57,255 nucleotides of DNA from an uncultured Saprospiraceae bacterium (GTDB lineage Bacteria; Bacteroidota; Bacteroidia; Chitinophagales; Saprospiraceae), in contig CAKZTD010000009.1 in the NCBI GenBank assembly GCA_937921595.1, positions 1 through 57,255 of the forward strand, in the 5' to 3' direction. The position numbers were made by a program, and so were the translations under genes. Every line of letters begins with the position of its first letter. The stretch's first letter is position 1. Below, in pieces: positions 27,405 through 37,114 of the stretch. Under the pieces are notes generated by a model that searched no databases, was not told the DNA's origin, and saw nothing but the letters and a program-made list of their open reading frames with translations.

Positions 27405-28151
27405 ATGCGATATTTTATCAAGCTATCTTATCGAGGAACCAATTATAGTGGTTATCAAATTCAACCGAATGCAATGAGTGTTCAGGAGACAATTGAAGAT
27501 GGACTTTCCAAAGTATTAAGAACAACAATCAAAATTACTGGATGTGGTAGAACGGATTCGGGAGTTCATGCGAAAGACTACGTTGCACATTTTGATACTG
27601 ATGCAGAATTTTCAGAAGACTTTCTAAAAAGAATCAATAAATGCTTGCCTGATGATATCGTAATTTCTTCTATTGGAAAAGTGAGCGATGAAGCGCATGC
27701 ACGTTTTGATGCGACACATCGAGCTTACGAATACCATATTGTTTTTTCAAAAACACCTTTTGATATCGATACCGTTTATCATTTTCCTTTTATAAAAGAT
27801 GTTGATTTTAAAAAATTGCAAGAGGCCGCTCAGTTACTTTTAAATTATGAAGACTTTTTTACTTTTTGTAAATCGAATACGCAAGTGAAAACAACCTTGT
27901 GTACAATGATTCGCTCAGAATGGGAGATTCGTGAAGAAGAGGGAAAGATGATTTTTCATATTGCGGCTAATCGATTCCTGAGAGGAATGGTTCGGCTAGT
28001 TGTTGGAATGTGTTTGAATGTTGCTATCGGAAAGGTCAACTTGGAAGATGTAAAAAAAGCGATGGATTCTAAAACGCGTTTGATAAAAAGTCTGAGTGTT
28101 CCACCGAATGGATTATTCCTAGTAGATATCCGGTATCCGTATGAGTTTTGA
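27405..28151 (+). CDS. truA: tRNA pseudouridine synthase A
   Basis: A 248-residue enzyme making pseudouridine at positions 38-40 of tRNA. It starts MRYFIKLSYRGTNYSGYQIQ. The catalytic Asp51 is in TGCGRTDSGVHA, and RAYEYHIVFS and the FLRGMVRLVVGMCL motif near residue 190 complete the family pattern. The ATG at 27405 is chosen because the longer reading needs a TTG and adds 11 residues not found in the family. A promoter-like box ends just before this ATG. The gene appears to be transcribed alone. Confidence 0.95.
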   Translation: MRYFIKLSYRGTNYSGYQIQPNAMSVQETIEDGLSKVLRTTIKITGCGRTDSGVHAKDYVAHFDTDAEFSEDFLKRINKCLPDDIVISSIGKVSDEAHARFDATHRAYEYHIVFSKTPFDIDTVYHFPFIKDVDFKKLQEAAQLLLNYEDFFTFCKSNTQVKTTLCTMIRSEWEIREEEGKMIFHIAANRFLRGMVRLVVGMCLNVAIGKVNLEDVKKAMDSKTRLIKSLSVPPNGLFLVDIRYPYEF

Positions 28152-28276
28152 AATAATAGAAATGCTATCAGGGCTTAAAAATATTGTGATATAGTTATGT
28201 GGCCATATAGTATATTACCTACATTACAACATAAAAACCTCTAAGCCTCTCTACAAATTCCATGGTTAATATAAAA

Positions 28277-29170
28277 CTAAGACCAAAACTTCCAAGCCTT
28301 CCTCTTTACCTTCTCCTTCTCCATTCGCAAAAAAGAACTCTCCTCCGATCCAAACCGAAGTCCAAAATCATCTGTGGAATTAAAATCTAAAACCAAAGGC
28401 CTCCCAGCATGGCTCCTTAGAATATTGTCAATGAGATAGTCATAAGCTCCAAGCTCTTTTCCTTTAGGACTAGTTGCAGAAAGTAGTTGCATCATTCGCC
28501 CTTGGCCATAGATGAAAAAGCCTGCACTCAATAAATTCTTATCCCGATCAGTCACTCCAAAAGTAGCACCCCAACCACGATGCAAGGCATTATACATGAT
28601 ACGTTGGTAGGTATGGAAAGCGATTTCATTCTCTCGATTGAAAGGTGAATTGTCTTTAAAAAGTTGAGCAATTAACTCTGGTTTTACATTGGAAGAAGGT
28701 AGTAGTTTTTTGATATTCGGATGTTCTAACTGAGCTTTTAGATCGCTTGAAAAACGTCCTTTAATTACTTGGTAATCATCTAACAAGACAAGCTGATAGT
28801 TTTTAATACTAGAAAGAGAATAATCAGCATGCTCACTAATTTGAATGCCTTCATTAAATTGAAAACTATGGTTCGTAAACTGTTCAGGAATGGCATCAAT
28901 AAAATTCTGAATCCTTTTTTGAGCCAATACATGGATAGAATAAATACCTGCCTCCCGAAGTAATTTAGGTTGTTCCAGTAAATCTTCTTTTTCGGTAATA
29001 AAGAGTGGCATTATTGATTCATAATCTCCTTCCACCAAAGCATCCCATTCTTTAGCAACAGCATCGAGATACCATTTATAGCCAAAGATGTTTCCATTGG
29101 TTGCATAATGAACACAGCTGTTCCATTTCACTTTGTCAATCTCTTGATGAGGTATGAGTTTTATATTCAT
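28277..29170 (-). CDS. GNAT/FemAB-like acyltransferase-fold protein
   Basis: A 297-residue soluble protein. The N-terminal part (KWNSCVHYATNGNIFGYKWY and LDAVAKEWDALVEGDYESIM) and the C-terminal part (FGVTDRDKNLLSAGFFIYGQ, then MMQLLSATSPKG and GAYDYLIDNIL, with LDFNSTDDFGLRFGSE) resemble double-GNAT proteins of the FemAB/BioF2-like group. These transfer amino acids or acyl groups to peptidoglycan precursors or other acceptors. The match is by overall pattern only and no catalytic residue is certain. The start codon is 93 bp after the TonB receptor stop on the same strand, so the two may be cotranscribed. Confidence 0.6.
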   Translation of the reverse strand: MNIKLIPHQEIDKVKWNSCVHYATNGNIFGYKWYLDAVAKEWDALVEGDYESIMPLFITEKEDLLEQPKLLREAGIYSIHVLAQKRIQNFIDAIPEQFTNHSFQFNEGIQISEHADYSLSSIKNYQLVLLDDYQVIKGRFSSDLKAQLEHPNIKKLLPSSNVKPELIAQLFKDNSPFNRENEIAFHTYQRIMYNALHRGWGATFGVTDRDKNLLSAGFFIYGQGRMMQLLSATSPKGKELGAYDYLIDNILRSHAGRPLVLDFNSTDDFGLRFGSEESSFLRMEKEKVKRKAWKFWS

Positions 29171-29263
29171 AAATGTAGAACAAAAAAGATTGTGATAGGT
29201 TGAAAAATTATTTTAGAAAATTCTGAAAACCTCTGCGAGCCTTGTGTCCCAAAAAGAATTAAT

Positions 29264-31555
29264 CTATTTACCAAAACTAACCTCCAACCCCAAATAAAAA
29301 TTCCGAGGCAATCCCGGATAATAATACCTTGGAGCATTAAAACCAAAGCTCCCAGCATTAATCAAAATCATGGAAGCATATTTTTCATCCAATACATTAT
29401 TTACACCAGCAAAGAGATTGAGCTCCCATTTTTTAGAAAACTTATATTTGTAACCCAATTTTAAATTCAATAATTGATAAGCATCGGAATAAATAGAATT
29501 ATCATCTCTCATCGGCATGGCATCAACAAAACGATAGACCAAATTGCCATGGAAGTTTTTATGTCGAAGATGAAAACCTGAAGACAATAAATGTGGTGCA
29601 GATCCAGTAAGGTCATTTCCAGAATAATCGTTATCACCTTCAGTAAATTGGTCAAAAGTATAATCTGAAAAAGTATAATTAAGGAATGGATCGATATTGA
29701 ACGCTCCAAGTTTGACATTATATTTTAAAGCGACTTCAACTCCATTGTGGCTTGTTTTACCAGCATTTAGACCGATGAATTGATCAAAGCCAGACCGTCT
29801 GGCGACTAGTAGATCTTTGATTTGCATGGTGTAAAAAGAAAGTGCATAAGACAATTTTTGCAAAGATCCTCGAACACCTAATTCATAATTCCAACCTTGT
29901 TCAGGAAGAATGCTTCTATTGATGGTACCATCTGGCGTTAAAGTTTCTTCAAGTGTAGGAGGGGAGAAACCATGGGATACGGTAGCGGATAATGATAGTT
30001 CTTGTTTTAAAGAAAGTAGGTCTCCTAAATCTAGTCCGAGATTAAAAAATGGAGAATAGTGAACAGGAAATCTTCGACGACCACTTTGATCGCCATCGGT
30101 TTCATAATAATCCTCGAATTCATAATCCGTAAAATTTCGATTAATCCCAGCAGTAAAAGTTGCCCGATAATCTAGATCAAATTTTGCCTGAGCAAAAAGA
30201 TTACTATAAAATCTATTTTCCCGATTGTCGCTGATAATCTCTTCTCTACTTCCTTGTCCATTCGTGTCATAAGTCTGCCAAGCATAACTCTCTTCAAATA
30301 TTTCTCCTCCCAGATGAAATTCCATTTTAGAAATAAAACCATCTAAATTGTAGTCAAGAATCCATTCCGTTTTGGCATCAAGTAAACGTGATCTTTCATC
30401 TAAAATATTGAAAGGCCTTTTTTCATAGGTTTCTCTATTGTTAAAATGAATTGCTGATATCTGTTTTAAATGATCGCCAATTCCTGCAGTATAAGAGATT
30501 CCGCCAAGCATCCTTTCTGTACTTTCTTTTCCTCTTGCTCTATCCCAGATAAAAGCTGCTTGTTCTGGATTGTCAACATAATCAGTACTGTCCAATGAGC
30601 TAGGAATTCTTGCACTTAGGAAAGTATAATTGAATAGCATCGTAACAGATTCCTTTTCATTGATTTTCAATTTTCCAAAACCGGAAAAAGCTTGTCGACG
30701 ATATCTATTATTATCCCGGTAACCATCGCTTGCAGTATTGTTGAAATTGAGATTGATGATACTCTTATTTTCATTTGCTCTTGAAAAAGTCAAAGCAGCT
30801 CTTGATAAACCAAAAGAACCACTCGTACTTTTTATAGAAAGCGTGTTTCCTGATTTGCCAATGTTATCTGGTGTTTGAAGATGAATCATGCCTCCTAAGC
30901 CTGCACCATAAATACTTGAGGCTGGGCCTTTATAAACAGTGATGGCATCTAGAATACTGAGGTCAATATCTTCTAAATCAGTTTCGCCAGAACCATTGGT
31001 CAATGGAATGCCATCGAGGTAAGCTTTGATTTTTGCTGTTCCAAAAAGATTGCGATTTCCAATTCCTCGGATAGTAATTCGATTAGTATTGAGTGCTCCG
31101 GAATGCATGAAAACGCCTGGTGTATTGTTGAGTGCTGGAGCAATACTGGTTTCATTTTCTAGCTGAATATCCTTATGGTCTAAATAAGTAATGGATGGAT
31201 GAATTTTGTGTGTTCGAGTCGAGATGATGATAGGACAAGAAATAAGAAGATTATCAGGATCAAGAAAAAGCGTTGTATCAATTTGAATTGCTGATTGAGT
31301 CAGATCAATAGAAGTGATAATCGTTTTATATCCAAGATACTGAATTTGAATAATCGAATCTAAAGCGATAAATTCAAATTTCCCTTCTAGGTCAGAGACC
31401 GTTCCTTCAGATGATTTAGGTGTAAAAATAGTAACGAAAGGTAAAGGTTCTTTTGTCTCCCCATCGATGATCGTCCCGGTAACTTTCGTTTGCCCAGAGA
31501 GATTCCAACTATAAAAAAGACCAACAGCAAAAAGGATTAAGTATTTAAAATTCAT
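29264..31555 (-). CDS. TonB-dependent outer-membrane receptor
   Basis: A 763-residue receptor. The signal peptide (NFKYLILFAVGLFYSWNLSG) is followed by a carboxypeptidase-like regulatory domain (TKVTGTIIDGETKEPLPFVT). The plug has LENETSIAPALNNTPGVFMH, ITIRGIGNRNLFG and VYKGPASSIYGAGLGGMIHL. The rest is a 22-strand barrel ending FYLGLEVSFGK with a C-terminal FGK. No SusD gene accompanies it, so it is not a polysaccharide-utilisation pair; a siderophore, metal chelate or vitamin is likely. An alternative ATG at 31573 would add six residues (MKYRAS). Its small ligand is unknown, and nothing nearby suggests an uptake cassette. Confidence 0.92.
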   Translation of the reverse strand: MNFKYLILFAVGLFYSWNLSGQTKVTGTIIDGETKEPLPFVTIFTPKSSEGTVSDLEGKFEFIALDSIIQIQYLGYKTIITSIDLTQSAIQIDTTLFLDPDNLLISCPIIISTRTHKIHPSITYLDHKDIQLENETSIAPALNNTPGVFMHSGALNTNRITIRGIGNRNLFGTAKIKAYLDGIPLTNGSGETDLEDIDLSILDAITVYKGPASSIYGAGLGGMIHLQTPDNIGKSGNTLSIKSTSGSFGLSRAALTFSRANENKSIINLNFNNTASDGYRDNNRYRRQAFSGFGKLKINEKESVTMLFNYTFLSARIPSSLDSTDYVDNPEQAAFIWDRARGKESTERMLGGISYTAGIGDHLKQISAIHFNNRETYEKRPFNILDERSRLLDAKTEWILDYNLDGFISKMEFHLGGEIFEESYAWQTYDTNGQGSREEIISDNRENRFYSNLFAQAKFDLDYRATFTAGINRNFTDYEFEDYYETDGDQSGRRRFPVHYSPFFNLGLDLGDLLSLKQELSLSATVSHGFSPPTLEETLTPDGTINRSILPEQGWNYELGVRGSLQKLSYALSFYTMQIKDLLVARRSGFDQFIGLNAGKTSHNGVEVALKYNVKLGAFNIDPFLNYTFSDYTFDQFTEGDNDYSGNDLTGSAPHLLSSGFHLRHKNFHGNLVYRFVDAMPMRDDNSIYSDAYQLLNLKLGYKYKFSKKWELNLFAGVNNVLDEKYASMILINAGSFGFNAPRYYYPGLPRNFYLGLEVSFGK

Positions 31556-31690
31556 ACTTGCTCTATATTTCATGTTTTAAAAATAAAGGTACAAAATAAA
31601 GAATAAGGTATAAAGGCATATGCTACCGCTTTGAATGCTAGTATGACTTATAATATTATTTTTTGTAAAATAGTAAGCAAGTTATAAAAG

Positions 31691-31725
31691 ATAGTGCTAT
31701 ATTTGCATTAGATAGTAATACTATC
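31691..31725 (+). promoter_or_regulatory. Promoter flanked by two palindromes
   Basis: The -7 box TATATTTG (31698-31705) matches the consensus exactly. ATAGTGCTAT (31691-31700) and GATAGTAATACTATC (31711-31725, 7-1-7 bp) are palindromes on either side of it. This geometry suggests a repressor or activator site controlling the small ORF downstream. Confidence 0.55.
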
Positions 31726-31792
31726 ATTGGTTATAGTGAAGATCTATTGGTTAATAAGAGTCGAATTTATCACTATTCTAAACCAATAAAAT

Positions 31793-31918
31793 ATGAAAAA
31801 AGCAAACAATTCATCTACCGTGGTTAAATTATTGAAAAAGATAATTAAGACAGTGAAATCCTCTCCGGTAAATAGCAAACCAAGGCGAGAACGAAGTTGG
31901 ATGTATAGAAATGAATAA
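31793..31918 (+). CDS. Small basic protein, 41 residues
   Basis: ATG at 31793 opens a 41-codon ORF beginning MKKANNSSTVVKLLKKIIKT and ending SWMYRNE. It is strongly basic (about 13 Lys/Arg against 2 Glu), with an amphipathic helix at 9-22 and a Pro/Arg-rich tail. It has no membrane segment long enough to be certain. Support for expression comes from the exact TATATTTG promoter 88 bp upstream with flanking palindromes, and from an 11-bp hairpin 23 bp after the stop. I do not recognise the family. It could be a regulator, a nucleic-acid-binding peptide or a toxin-like peptide; no function is assigned. Confidence 0.5.
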   Translation: MKKANNSSTVVKLLKKIIKTVKSSPVNSKPRRERSWMYRNE

Positions 31919-31941
31919 AAGCTAGTGTGAAAGTTTTTATT

Positions 31942-31970
31942 TCGGCACCATCTAAGATTGATGGTGCCGA
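31942..31970 (+). terminator. Strong hairpin between the small ORF and glyA
   Basis: TCGGCACCATC and GATGGTGCCGA form a perfect 11-bp stem around TAAGATT. There is no T-run on either side in the right place, so it may stop transcription poorly or serve as an RNA-protecting 3' structure. It lies between convergent genes. Confidence 0.5.
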
Positions 31971-32046
31971 TAAAGACTGGTAGTATTATTAATTTTTTGC
32001 TTGTGTCAACGATCACTCAGAGTGATGATGTTACTTTTGTAAAGAG

Positions 32047-33330
32047 TTAAACTGTTGCAGCAGCATAAAGCGGAAAGTCTGCCATAAACGCATTAACCTC
32101 AGATCGAGTTTTATTAATCAAGTCTTCATTGTCAATATTACTAATGATTGCATCGATCCAATCTACAACTTGAATACAATGTTCAGGATTGAACCCTCTG
32201 GTGGTAATTGCGGCCGTACCGATACGAATTCCAGAAGTAACAAATGGAGATTGTGTATCAAAAGGAACCATATTTTTATTGATGGTAATATCGGCTCTAA
32301 CCAAAGCATTTTCAGCTTGCTTACCAGTCACATCTTTAGATCGTAAGTCGATTAACATTAAGTGATTATCAGTGCCACCACTAATTATTTTATAACCTTT
32401 TTCAACAAAAGCGTCAGCCATCGCGGAGGCATTTCGAATAACCTGCTCACCGTAGTATCGAAACTCTGGTTGAAGTGCTTCTCCAAAAGCTACCGCTTTT
32501 GCTGCAATCACATGCTCCAATGGTCCACCCTGCATTCCAGGAAAAACACCACTGTTTAAAATCGAAGACATTTTTATTGGAGTTCCTTTCTTAGTGGTTC
32601 TGCCCCAAGGATTTTCAAAATCCTGCCCCATCATGATGATTCCACCTCTAGGTCCACGTAAAGTCTTATGCGTTGTTGAAGTTACAATATGGCAATGCTT
32701 CATCGGATTGTTTAATAAACCGGTAGCAATCATACCTGCTGGGTGTGCAATATCAGCAAGTAACAAAGCACCAACTTGATCAGCGATTGCTCGGAATCTT
32801 GCATAATCCCAATCTCTAGAATAAGCACTTGCTCCGCAAATAATCATCTTAGGTTTGACTGCTAAAGCTTTTGCTTCTACCTTATCCATATCGATGAGAC
32901 CGCTATCTTCTTCCACCCCATAAAAATGCGGGTTGTAAACCTTTCCTGAAAAATTTACCGAAGATCCATGCGATAAGTGTCCACCATGGGAAAGATCGAA
33001 ACCTAGGATATCATCTCCAGGTTTTAAAACAGCAAGAAAAACTGCTGCATTTGCCTGTGCTCCAGAATGCGGTTGGACATTTGCATAAGCTGCACCAAAC
33101 AATTCTTTTAGGCGATCAATGGCTAATTGTTCTATCTCGTCCACAACCTCACATCCTCCATAATATCGCTTACCTGGATAACCTTCAGCGTATTTATTAG
33201 TTAGGCAACTGCCCATAGCATCAATGACCTGCTGAGAAGTGAAATTCTCAGAAGCGATCAATTCAATACCGTTTTGTTGACGTTCTAATTCCTTTTGGAT
33301 TAAAGCACTTACAACAGAATCTTGCATCAT
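32047..33330 (-). CDS. glyA: Serine hydroxymethyltransferase
   Basis: A 427-residue PLP enzyme converting serine and tetrahydrofolate to glycine and 5,10-methylene-tetrahydrofolate. It begins with [17 protein letters not shown] near residues 14-30, and [15 protein letters not shown] follows at 50-64. The PLP Lys222 is in [15 protein letters not shown]. Length and motifs are standard. The first two codons are both ATG, so the true start may be 33327. It is probably transcribed alone. ahcY, which belongs to the linked methyl cycle, lies 2 kb upstream on the same strand. Confidence 0.97.
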   Translation of the reverse strand: MMQDSVVSALIQKELERQQNGIELIASENFTSQQVIDAMGSCLTNKYAEGYPGKRYYGGCEVVDEIEQLAIDRLKELFGAAYANVQPHSGAQANAAVFLAVLKPGDDILGFDLSHGGHLSHGSSVNFSGKVYNPHFYGVEEDSGLIDMDKVEAKALAVKPKMIICGASAYSRDWDYARFRAIADQVGALLLADIAHPAGMIATGLLNNPMKHCHIVTSTTHKTLRGPRGGIIMMGQDFENPWGRTTKKGTPIKMSSILNSGVFPGMQGGPLEHVIAAKAVAFGEALQPEFRYYGEQVIRNASAMADAFVEKGYKIISGGTDNHLMLIDLRSKDVTGKQAENALVRADITINKNMVPFDTQSPFVTSGIRIGTAAITTRGFNPEHCIQVVDWIDAIISNIDNEDLINKTRSEVNAFMADFPLYAAATV

Positions 33331-33556
33331 AATAGATATATTTGAAAAATTTTAATATTTGGCAAAGTTTTCGCCGTATAATTGAAAGATATGGTTGGCG
33401 GAAAAGGCAATGCAATTTACAAATGATTCTGATTTTTAAGAAAAAAAGAATGAAACTTTAGCAGCGCTTTGATAAAAATAAACCTCCTTATTCCAAAAAT
33501 AATTAGAACAAACCCAAGAATCTAGCGCTAAGCCCATTTACAACGGGATTTTTTAT

Positions 33557-33564
33557 TAATTTTG
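33557..33564 (+). promoter_or_regulatory. Promoter -7 box of the metallophosphatase gene
   Basis: TAATTTTG matches TAnnTTTG exactly and lies 18 bp before the ATG at 33583, so an upstream TTG start at 33562 is excluded. Confidence 0.55.
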
Positions 33565-33582
33565 ATTAGAGATAACCTAAAT

Positions 33583-35457
33583 ATGAAACGCTTCAGTCCC
33601 CTTTTGCTGATCCTTTTTTATCTGTTTTTTGCATCTGATTTGACTGCGAAGACAGACAAGTATCGTATCATGTGGCGGGATGATCCTTCTACGACGATGG
33701 TGATAGGTTGGAATCAAATTGATGGAGCAGGTGTTGCGGTTTATTATGATGTGAATGATTTTGGCAAAGATGTTTTGTCTTATGAAAATGCAGTGAAACC
33801 AACCATTAGCAATACTTCCAAAGGTATGAACAATCACTTTGTTCGATTAACCAACCTAATGCCTTCTACCACTTATTATTTTGTTGTTCAAGATAGCGAA
33901 GGTTGTAGTGAGCGGATGTATTTTGAAACCGCACCAGATCATCCAAATGAGCGATTATCAATTATAGCTGGTGGAGATTCTAGAAATTTTAGAGAAGCAC
34001 GAAAAAAAGCGAATAGCTTGGTGGCCAAACTTCGACCGCATTGCGTAATGTTTGGAGGAGATATGACCGGAGGAGATAATGCAAAACAATGGAGAGGATG
34101 GTTTGATGATTGGCAATTGACTATTTCTGATGATGGTCGAATAACTCCAATTCTCGTAACTCGAGGAAATCATGAATATTCAAATAAAACATTGACTGAT
34201 CTTTTTGATGTTGCTCCACCGGATGCTTATTATGCACTTTCAATTGGTGGAAATTTACTTCGAATTTATACTTTAAATTCTTTGATTCCTTCAGGAGGAG
34301 ATCAGAAAAAATGGCTAGAAAATGATTTGATTCAATCACAAGATCATATCTGGAGGTTTTCTCAATACCATTATGCTACTAGACCGCATACTGGAAAAAA
34401 ATCTGAACGCAATAATCAATTGAAAAATTGGTCTACTCTTTTCGAAAAATATAAAGTACAATTAGCGGTTGAGTCTGATGCACACTGTGTAAAATGGACT
34501 TACCCGATTCGGCCGTCGAGAGAACAAGGAAGTGACGAAGGATTTATTCGAGATGATGAAAAAGGAACGGTCTACGTAGGTGAAGGTTGTTGGGGCGCTC
34601 CACTAAGACGAAACAATGATGACAAAATGTGGACTAGAAATAGCGGGAGCTTTAATCAGTTCAAATGGATCTTTGTTGACCAGGATCAAATAGAAATAAG
34701 AACGGTTAAAACAGATGGAGCGGATGATGTAAGTTCTGTTGAATCGTGGGATGTTTTTACACCACCAGCAGGATTGGAATTGTGGAATCCTTCAAATGGT
34801 CCCGTTGTTAGAATCGAACGAGAACCTTTATTAGTAAATAATGATTTCTTAGCTGCAAAAGGCGGAGGAACTGCTAATCCGTTTCAAAATTTTGTGGTCA
34901 CAAATTATGATGTGATTCAAAACGAAGAAGGAGTAGCAGTAAAGTGGAATACTGAAAATGAGCAAAATAATAGTCGTATTTTTCAGATAGAAAAGAGTTA
35001 CGATGGAATGACCTTTGAAATGGTTTCAGAATTAGGAAGCAAAGGTGTAGGTAGTCATACGTATGACTTTTTTGATAATGAAAAAAATGAAATATCGGAA
35101 AAGGTATTCTACCGGTTAAAAGAAGAATTAGGAGAAGGGAAGTATCAGCTTTATCAAACCAAGTCGATCTCAAATACGATTTTAGCTATGACTACTGAAA
35201 CTCAGAAGATGAGCAAATTGATTCCAGAGTCTAGTAATGGGATGATACGAGCAAAATATGTTGTAGACGAACCTGCAGATATTGCGATTCGTTTAGTAGA
35301 CAAAACAGAAAAGATAATAGCAAAGAGTGATTATAAAAATCAACGAACCGGAAATTATCTCCAGTCTTTTGATATGAAAAAATTTCCGCAAGGACAATAT
35401 ATGTTGACTATTCAGGCTAATGAGGAAGTGATTCAGAAATATCTTGTTGTAAAGTAA
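33583..35457 (+). CDS. Secreted purple acid phosphatase-like metallophosphoesterase
   Basis: A 624-residue secreted enzyme. The signal peptide (residues 1-22) is followed by a fibronectin-like domain near 26-116. The metallophosphatase domain has GDSRN at 131-135, GGDM at 158-161, GNHEY at 195-199, QYHYATRPH near 265 and ESDAH near 302. The DAH motif stands where purple acid phosphatases have GHxH, so one metal site may be altered. The C-terminal part (VTNYDVIQNEEGVAVKWNTE and onward) is Ig-like, and the last 70 residues (FDMKKFPQGQYMLTIQANEE) resemble a T9SS type A tail. It probably releases phosphate from phosphoesters at the cell surface. Confidence 0.85.
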   Translation: MKRFSPLLLILFYLFFASDLTAKTDKYRIMWRDDPSTTMVIGWNQIDGAGVAVYYDVNDFGKDVLSYENAVKPTISNTSKGMNNHFVRLTNLMPSTTYYFVVQDSEGCSERMYFETAPDHPNERLSIIAGGDSRNFREARKKANSLVAKLRPHCVMFGGDMTGGDNAKQWRGWFDDWQLTISDDGRITPILVTRGNHEYSNKTLTDLFDVAPPDAYYALSIGGNLLRIYTLNSLIPSGGDQKKWLENDLIQSQDHIWRFSQYHYATRPHTGKKSERNNQLKNWSTLFEKYKVQLAVESDAHCVKWTYPIRPSREQGSDEGFIRDDEKGTVYVGEGCWGAPLRRNNDDKMWTRNSGSFNQFKWIFVDQDQIEIRTVKTDGADDVSSVESWDVFTPPAGLELWNPSNGPVVRIEREPLLVNNDFLAAKGGGTANPFQNFVVTNYDVIQNEEGVAVKWNTENEQNNSRIFQIEKSYDGMTFEMVSELGSKGVGSHTYDFFDNEKNEISEKVFYRLKEELGEGKYQLYQTKSISNTILAMTTETQKMSKLIPESSNGMIRAKYVVDEPADIAIRLVDKTEKIIAKSDYKNQRTGNYLQSFDMKKFPQGQYMLTIQANEEVIQKYLVVK

Positions 35458-35483
35458 TCTGATAAAAAGAAGGTCATAAAAAG

Positions 35484-35525
35484 AAGAAGGGTTCAAAGTT
35501 GTAAAACTTTGAACCCTTCTTAATT
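35484..35525. terminator. Bidirectional terminator
   Basis: AAGAAGGGTTCAAAGTT and AACTTTGAACCCTTCTT form a perfect 17-bp stem around GTAA, between the convergent metallophosphatase and ahcY genes. Confidence 0.88.
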
Positions 35526-35560
35526 ATATAAATGGTCTTATTTATAAGACAAAATTATTT

Positions 35561-36880
35561 CTAGTATCTGTAGTATTCTGGTTTGAAAGGTCCTTCAACC
35601 TTTACACCGATATACTCTGCTTGATCAGGTCTTAGTTCTTCCAATTCAACACCAATTTTCGCTAAGTGCAAACGAGCAACTTGCTCATCTAAATGCTTAG
35701 GAAGCATGTATACTTTATTCTCGTATTTGTCTGTGTCTTGGTTTTCCCAAAGCTCTAACTGAGCCAAACACTGATTAGTGAATGAGTTAGACATTACGAA
35801 TGATGGATGACCCGTAGCACAACCAAGGTTTACCAAACGACCTTCAGCCAATACGATTACATCACTACCATCGATAGTATATTTATCAACCTGTGGTTTG
35901 ATTTCTACTTTAGTACTTCCGTATGTATTATTTAACCAAGTCATGTCGATTTCATTATCGAAGTGTCCGATATTACAAACGATTGCTTTGTCTTTCATTG
36001 CTCGGAAGTGAGCTTCTGTAAGGATATCTTTATTTCCAGTAGCAGTAACTACAATATTTGCTTGAGGAATAGCATTCTCCATTCTCTTCACAGCGAAACC
36101 ATCCATTGCAGCTTGAAGCGCACAAATAGGGTCGATCTCCGTTACAATTACTCTACATCCTGCACCTTTTAAAGAAGCCGCAGATCCTTTTCCTACATCA
36201 CCATATCCAGCAACAACCGCAACTTTACCAGCCATCATTGTATCTGTAGCACGACGAATCGCATCTACACAAGATTCTTTACATCCGTATTTGTTATCAA
36301 ATTTAGATTTAGTAACGGAATCATTGATGTTAATAGCAGGAAGTGCTAATGTTCCTTTTGCCATTCTTTCATAAAGACGGTGAACACCAGTTGTTGTTTC
36401 CTCACTTAATCCTTTGATTTCTTTCACTAATTCTGGAAAATCATCCAAAACCATATTTGTTAAATCTCCTCCATCATCAAGGATCATATTTAAAGACTTT
36501 CCACCTTCAAATGAATGAAGTGTTTGCTCTATACACCAGCTAAATTCCTCTTCGGTCAAACCTTTCCAGGCAAATACAGGAATTCCAGCAGCAGCAATAG
36601 CAGCAGCAGCATGGTCTTGAGTAGAGAAGATGTTACATGAAGACCAAGTAACTTCTGCACCCATTTCTACTAAGGTTTCGATAAGGACAGCCGTTTGGAT
36701 GGTCATGTGTAAACAACCAGCAATACGGGCACCTTTTAATGGTTTTGATTCACCATATTGCTCTCTAAGAGCCATTAAGCCAGGCATTTCTGCCTCAGCT
36801 AAGTCCATTTCTTTTCGTCCCCAGTCAGCCAGGGAGATGTCTTTAACTTTGTACTTCAAATTAGATTCTACTTTATGCAT
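35561..36880 (-). CDS. ahcY: S-adenosylhomocysteinase
   Basis: A 439-residue NAD-dependent enzyme splitting S-adenosylhomocysteine into adenosine and homocysteine and so keeping methyltransferases active. The N-terminal part has [20 protein letters not shown] and the substrate segment [33 protein letters not shown] carries active-site Lys and Asp. The NAD fold is [18 protein letters not shown] and the C terminus ends KPEYYRY. The ATG at 36880 is chosen because the extra 13 residues of the longer frame are not conserved. A TATTTTTG promoter box lies 37 bp upstream. Confidence 0.96.
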   Translation of the reverse strand: MHKVESNLKYKVKDISLADWGRKEMDLAEAEMPGLMALREQYGESKPLKGARIAGCLHMTIQTAVLIETLVEMGAEVTWSSCNIFSTQDHAAAAIAAAGIPVFAWKGLTEEEFSWCIEQTLHSFEGGKSLNMILDDGGDLTNMVLDDFPELVKEIKGLSEETTTGVHRLYERMAKGTLALPAININDSVTKSKFDNKYGCKESCVDAIRRATDTMMAGKVAVVAGYGDVGKGSAASLKGAGCRVIVTEIDPICALQAAMDGFAVKRMENAIPQANIVVTATGNKDILTEAHFRAMKDKAIVCNIGHFDNEIDMTWLNNTYGSTKVEIKPQVDKYTIDGSDVIVLAEGRLVNLGCATGHPSFVMSNSFTNQCLAQLELWENQDTDKYENKVYMLPKHLDEQVARLHLAKIGVELEELRPDQAEYIGVKVEGPFKPEYYRY

Positions 36881-36916
36881 TTGAAAAAAATTTAATTTAT
36901 GATTTGAAATCGAGTG

Positions 36917-36924
36917 CAAAAATA
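36917..36924 (-). promoter_or_regulatory. Promoter -7 box of ahcY
   Basis: On the minus strand TATTTTTG matches TAnnTTTG exactly, with TTG about 20 bp upstream. The leader would be about 30 nt. Confidence 0.65.
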
Positions 36925-37114
36925 CGATTTTATTCTCTTTATTTCAACGATTTGAGTCTTTGAAAGACTAATCTTACTGTTAAACATATACGGGATGGTA
37001 TAGTTTATGTTTATATGCATTTAATCTCCTCCCAGATTAATCCCCTTGATTAGTCTTCCTGATTACCGAAAAATCAACGTTTTCAGGCATTTTAGAATGT
37101 TTAAAGAATGACCC

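Noticed and set aside
29167-29358. 63-codon frame after the TonB receptor
   Set aside because: It overlaps the receptor C terminus in another frame and has no start context or family pattern.
31744-32016. 90-codon minus-strand frame between the TonB receptor and glyA
   Set aside because: It runs against the small-ORF transcript and across its hairpin, and its composition is that of AT-rich random frames.
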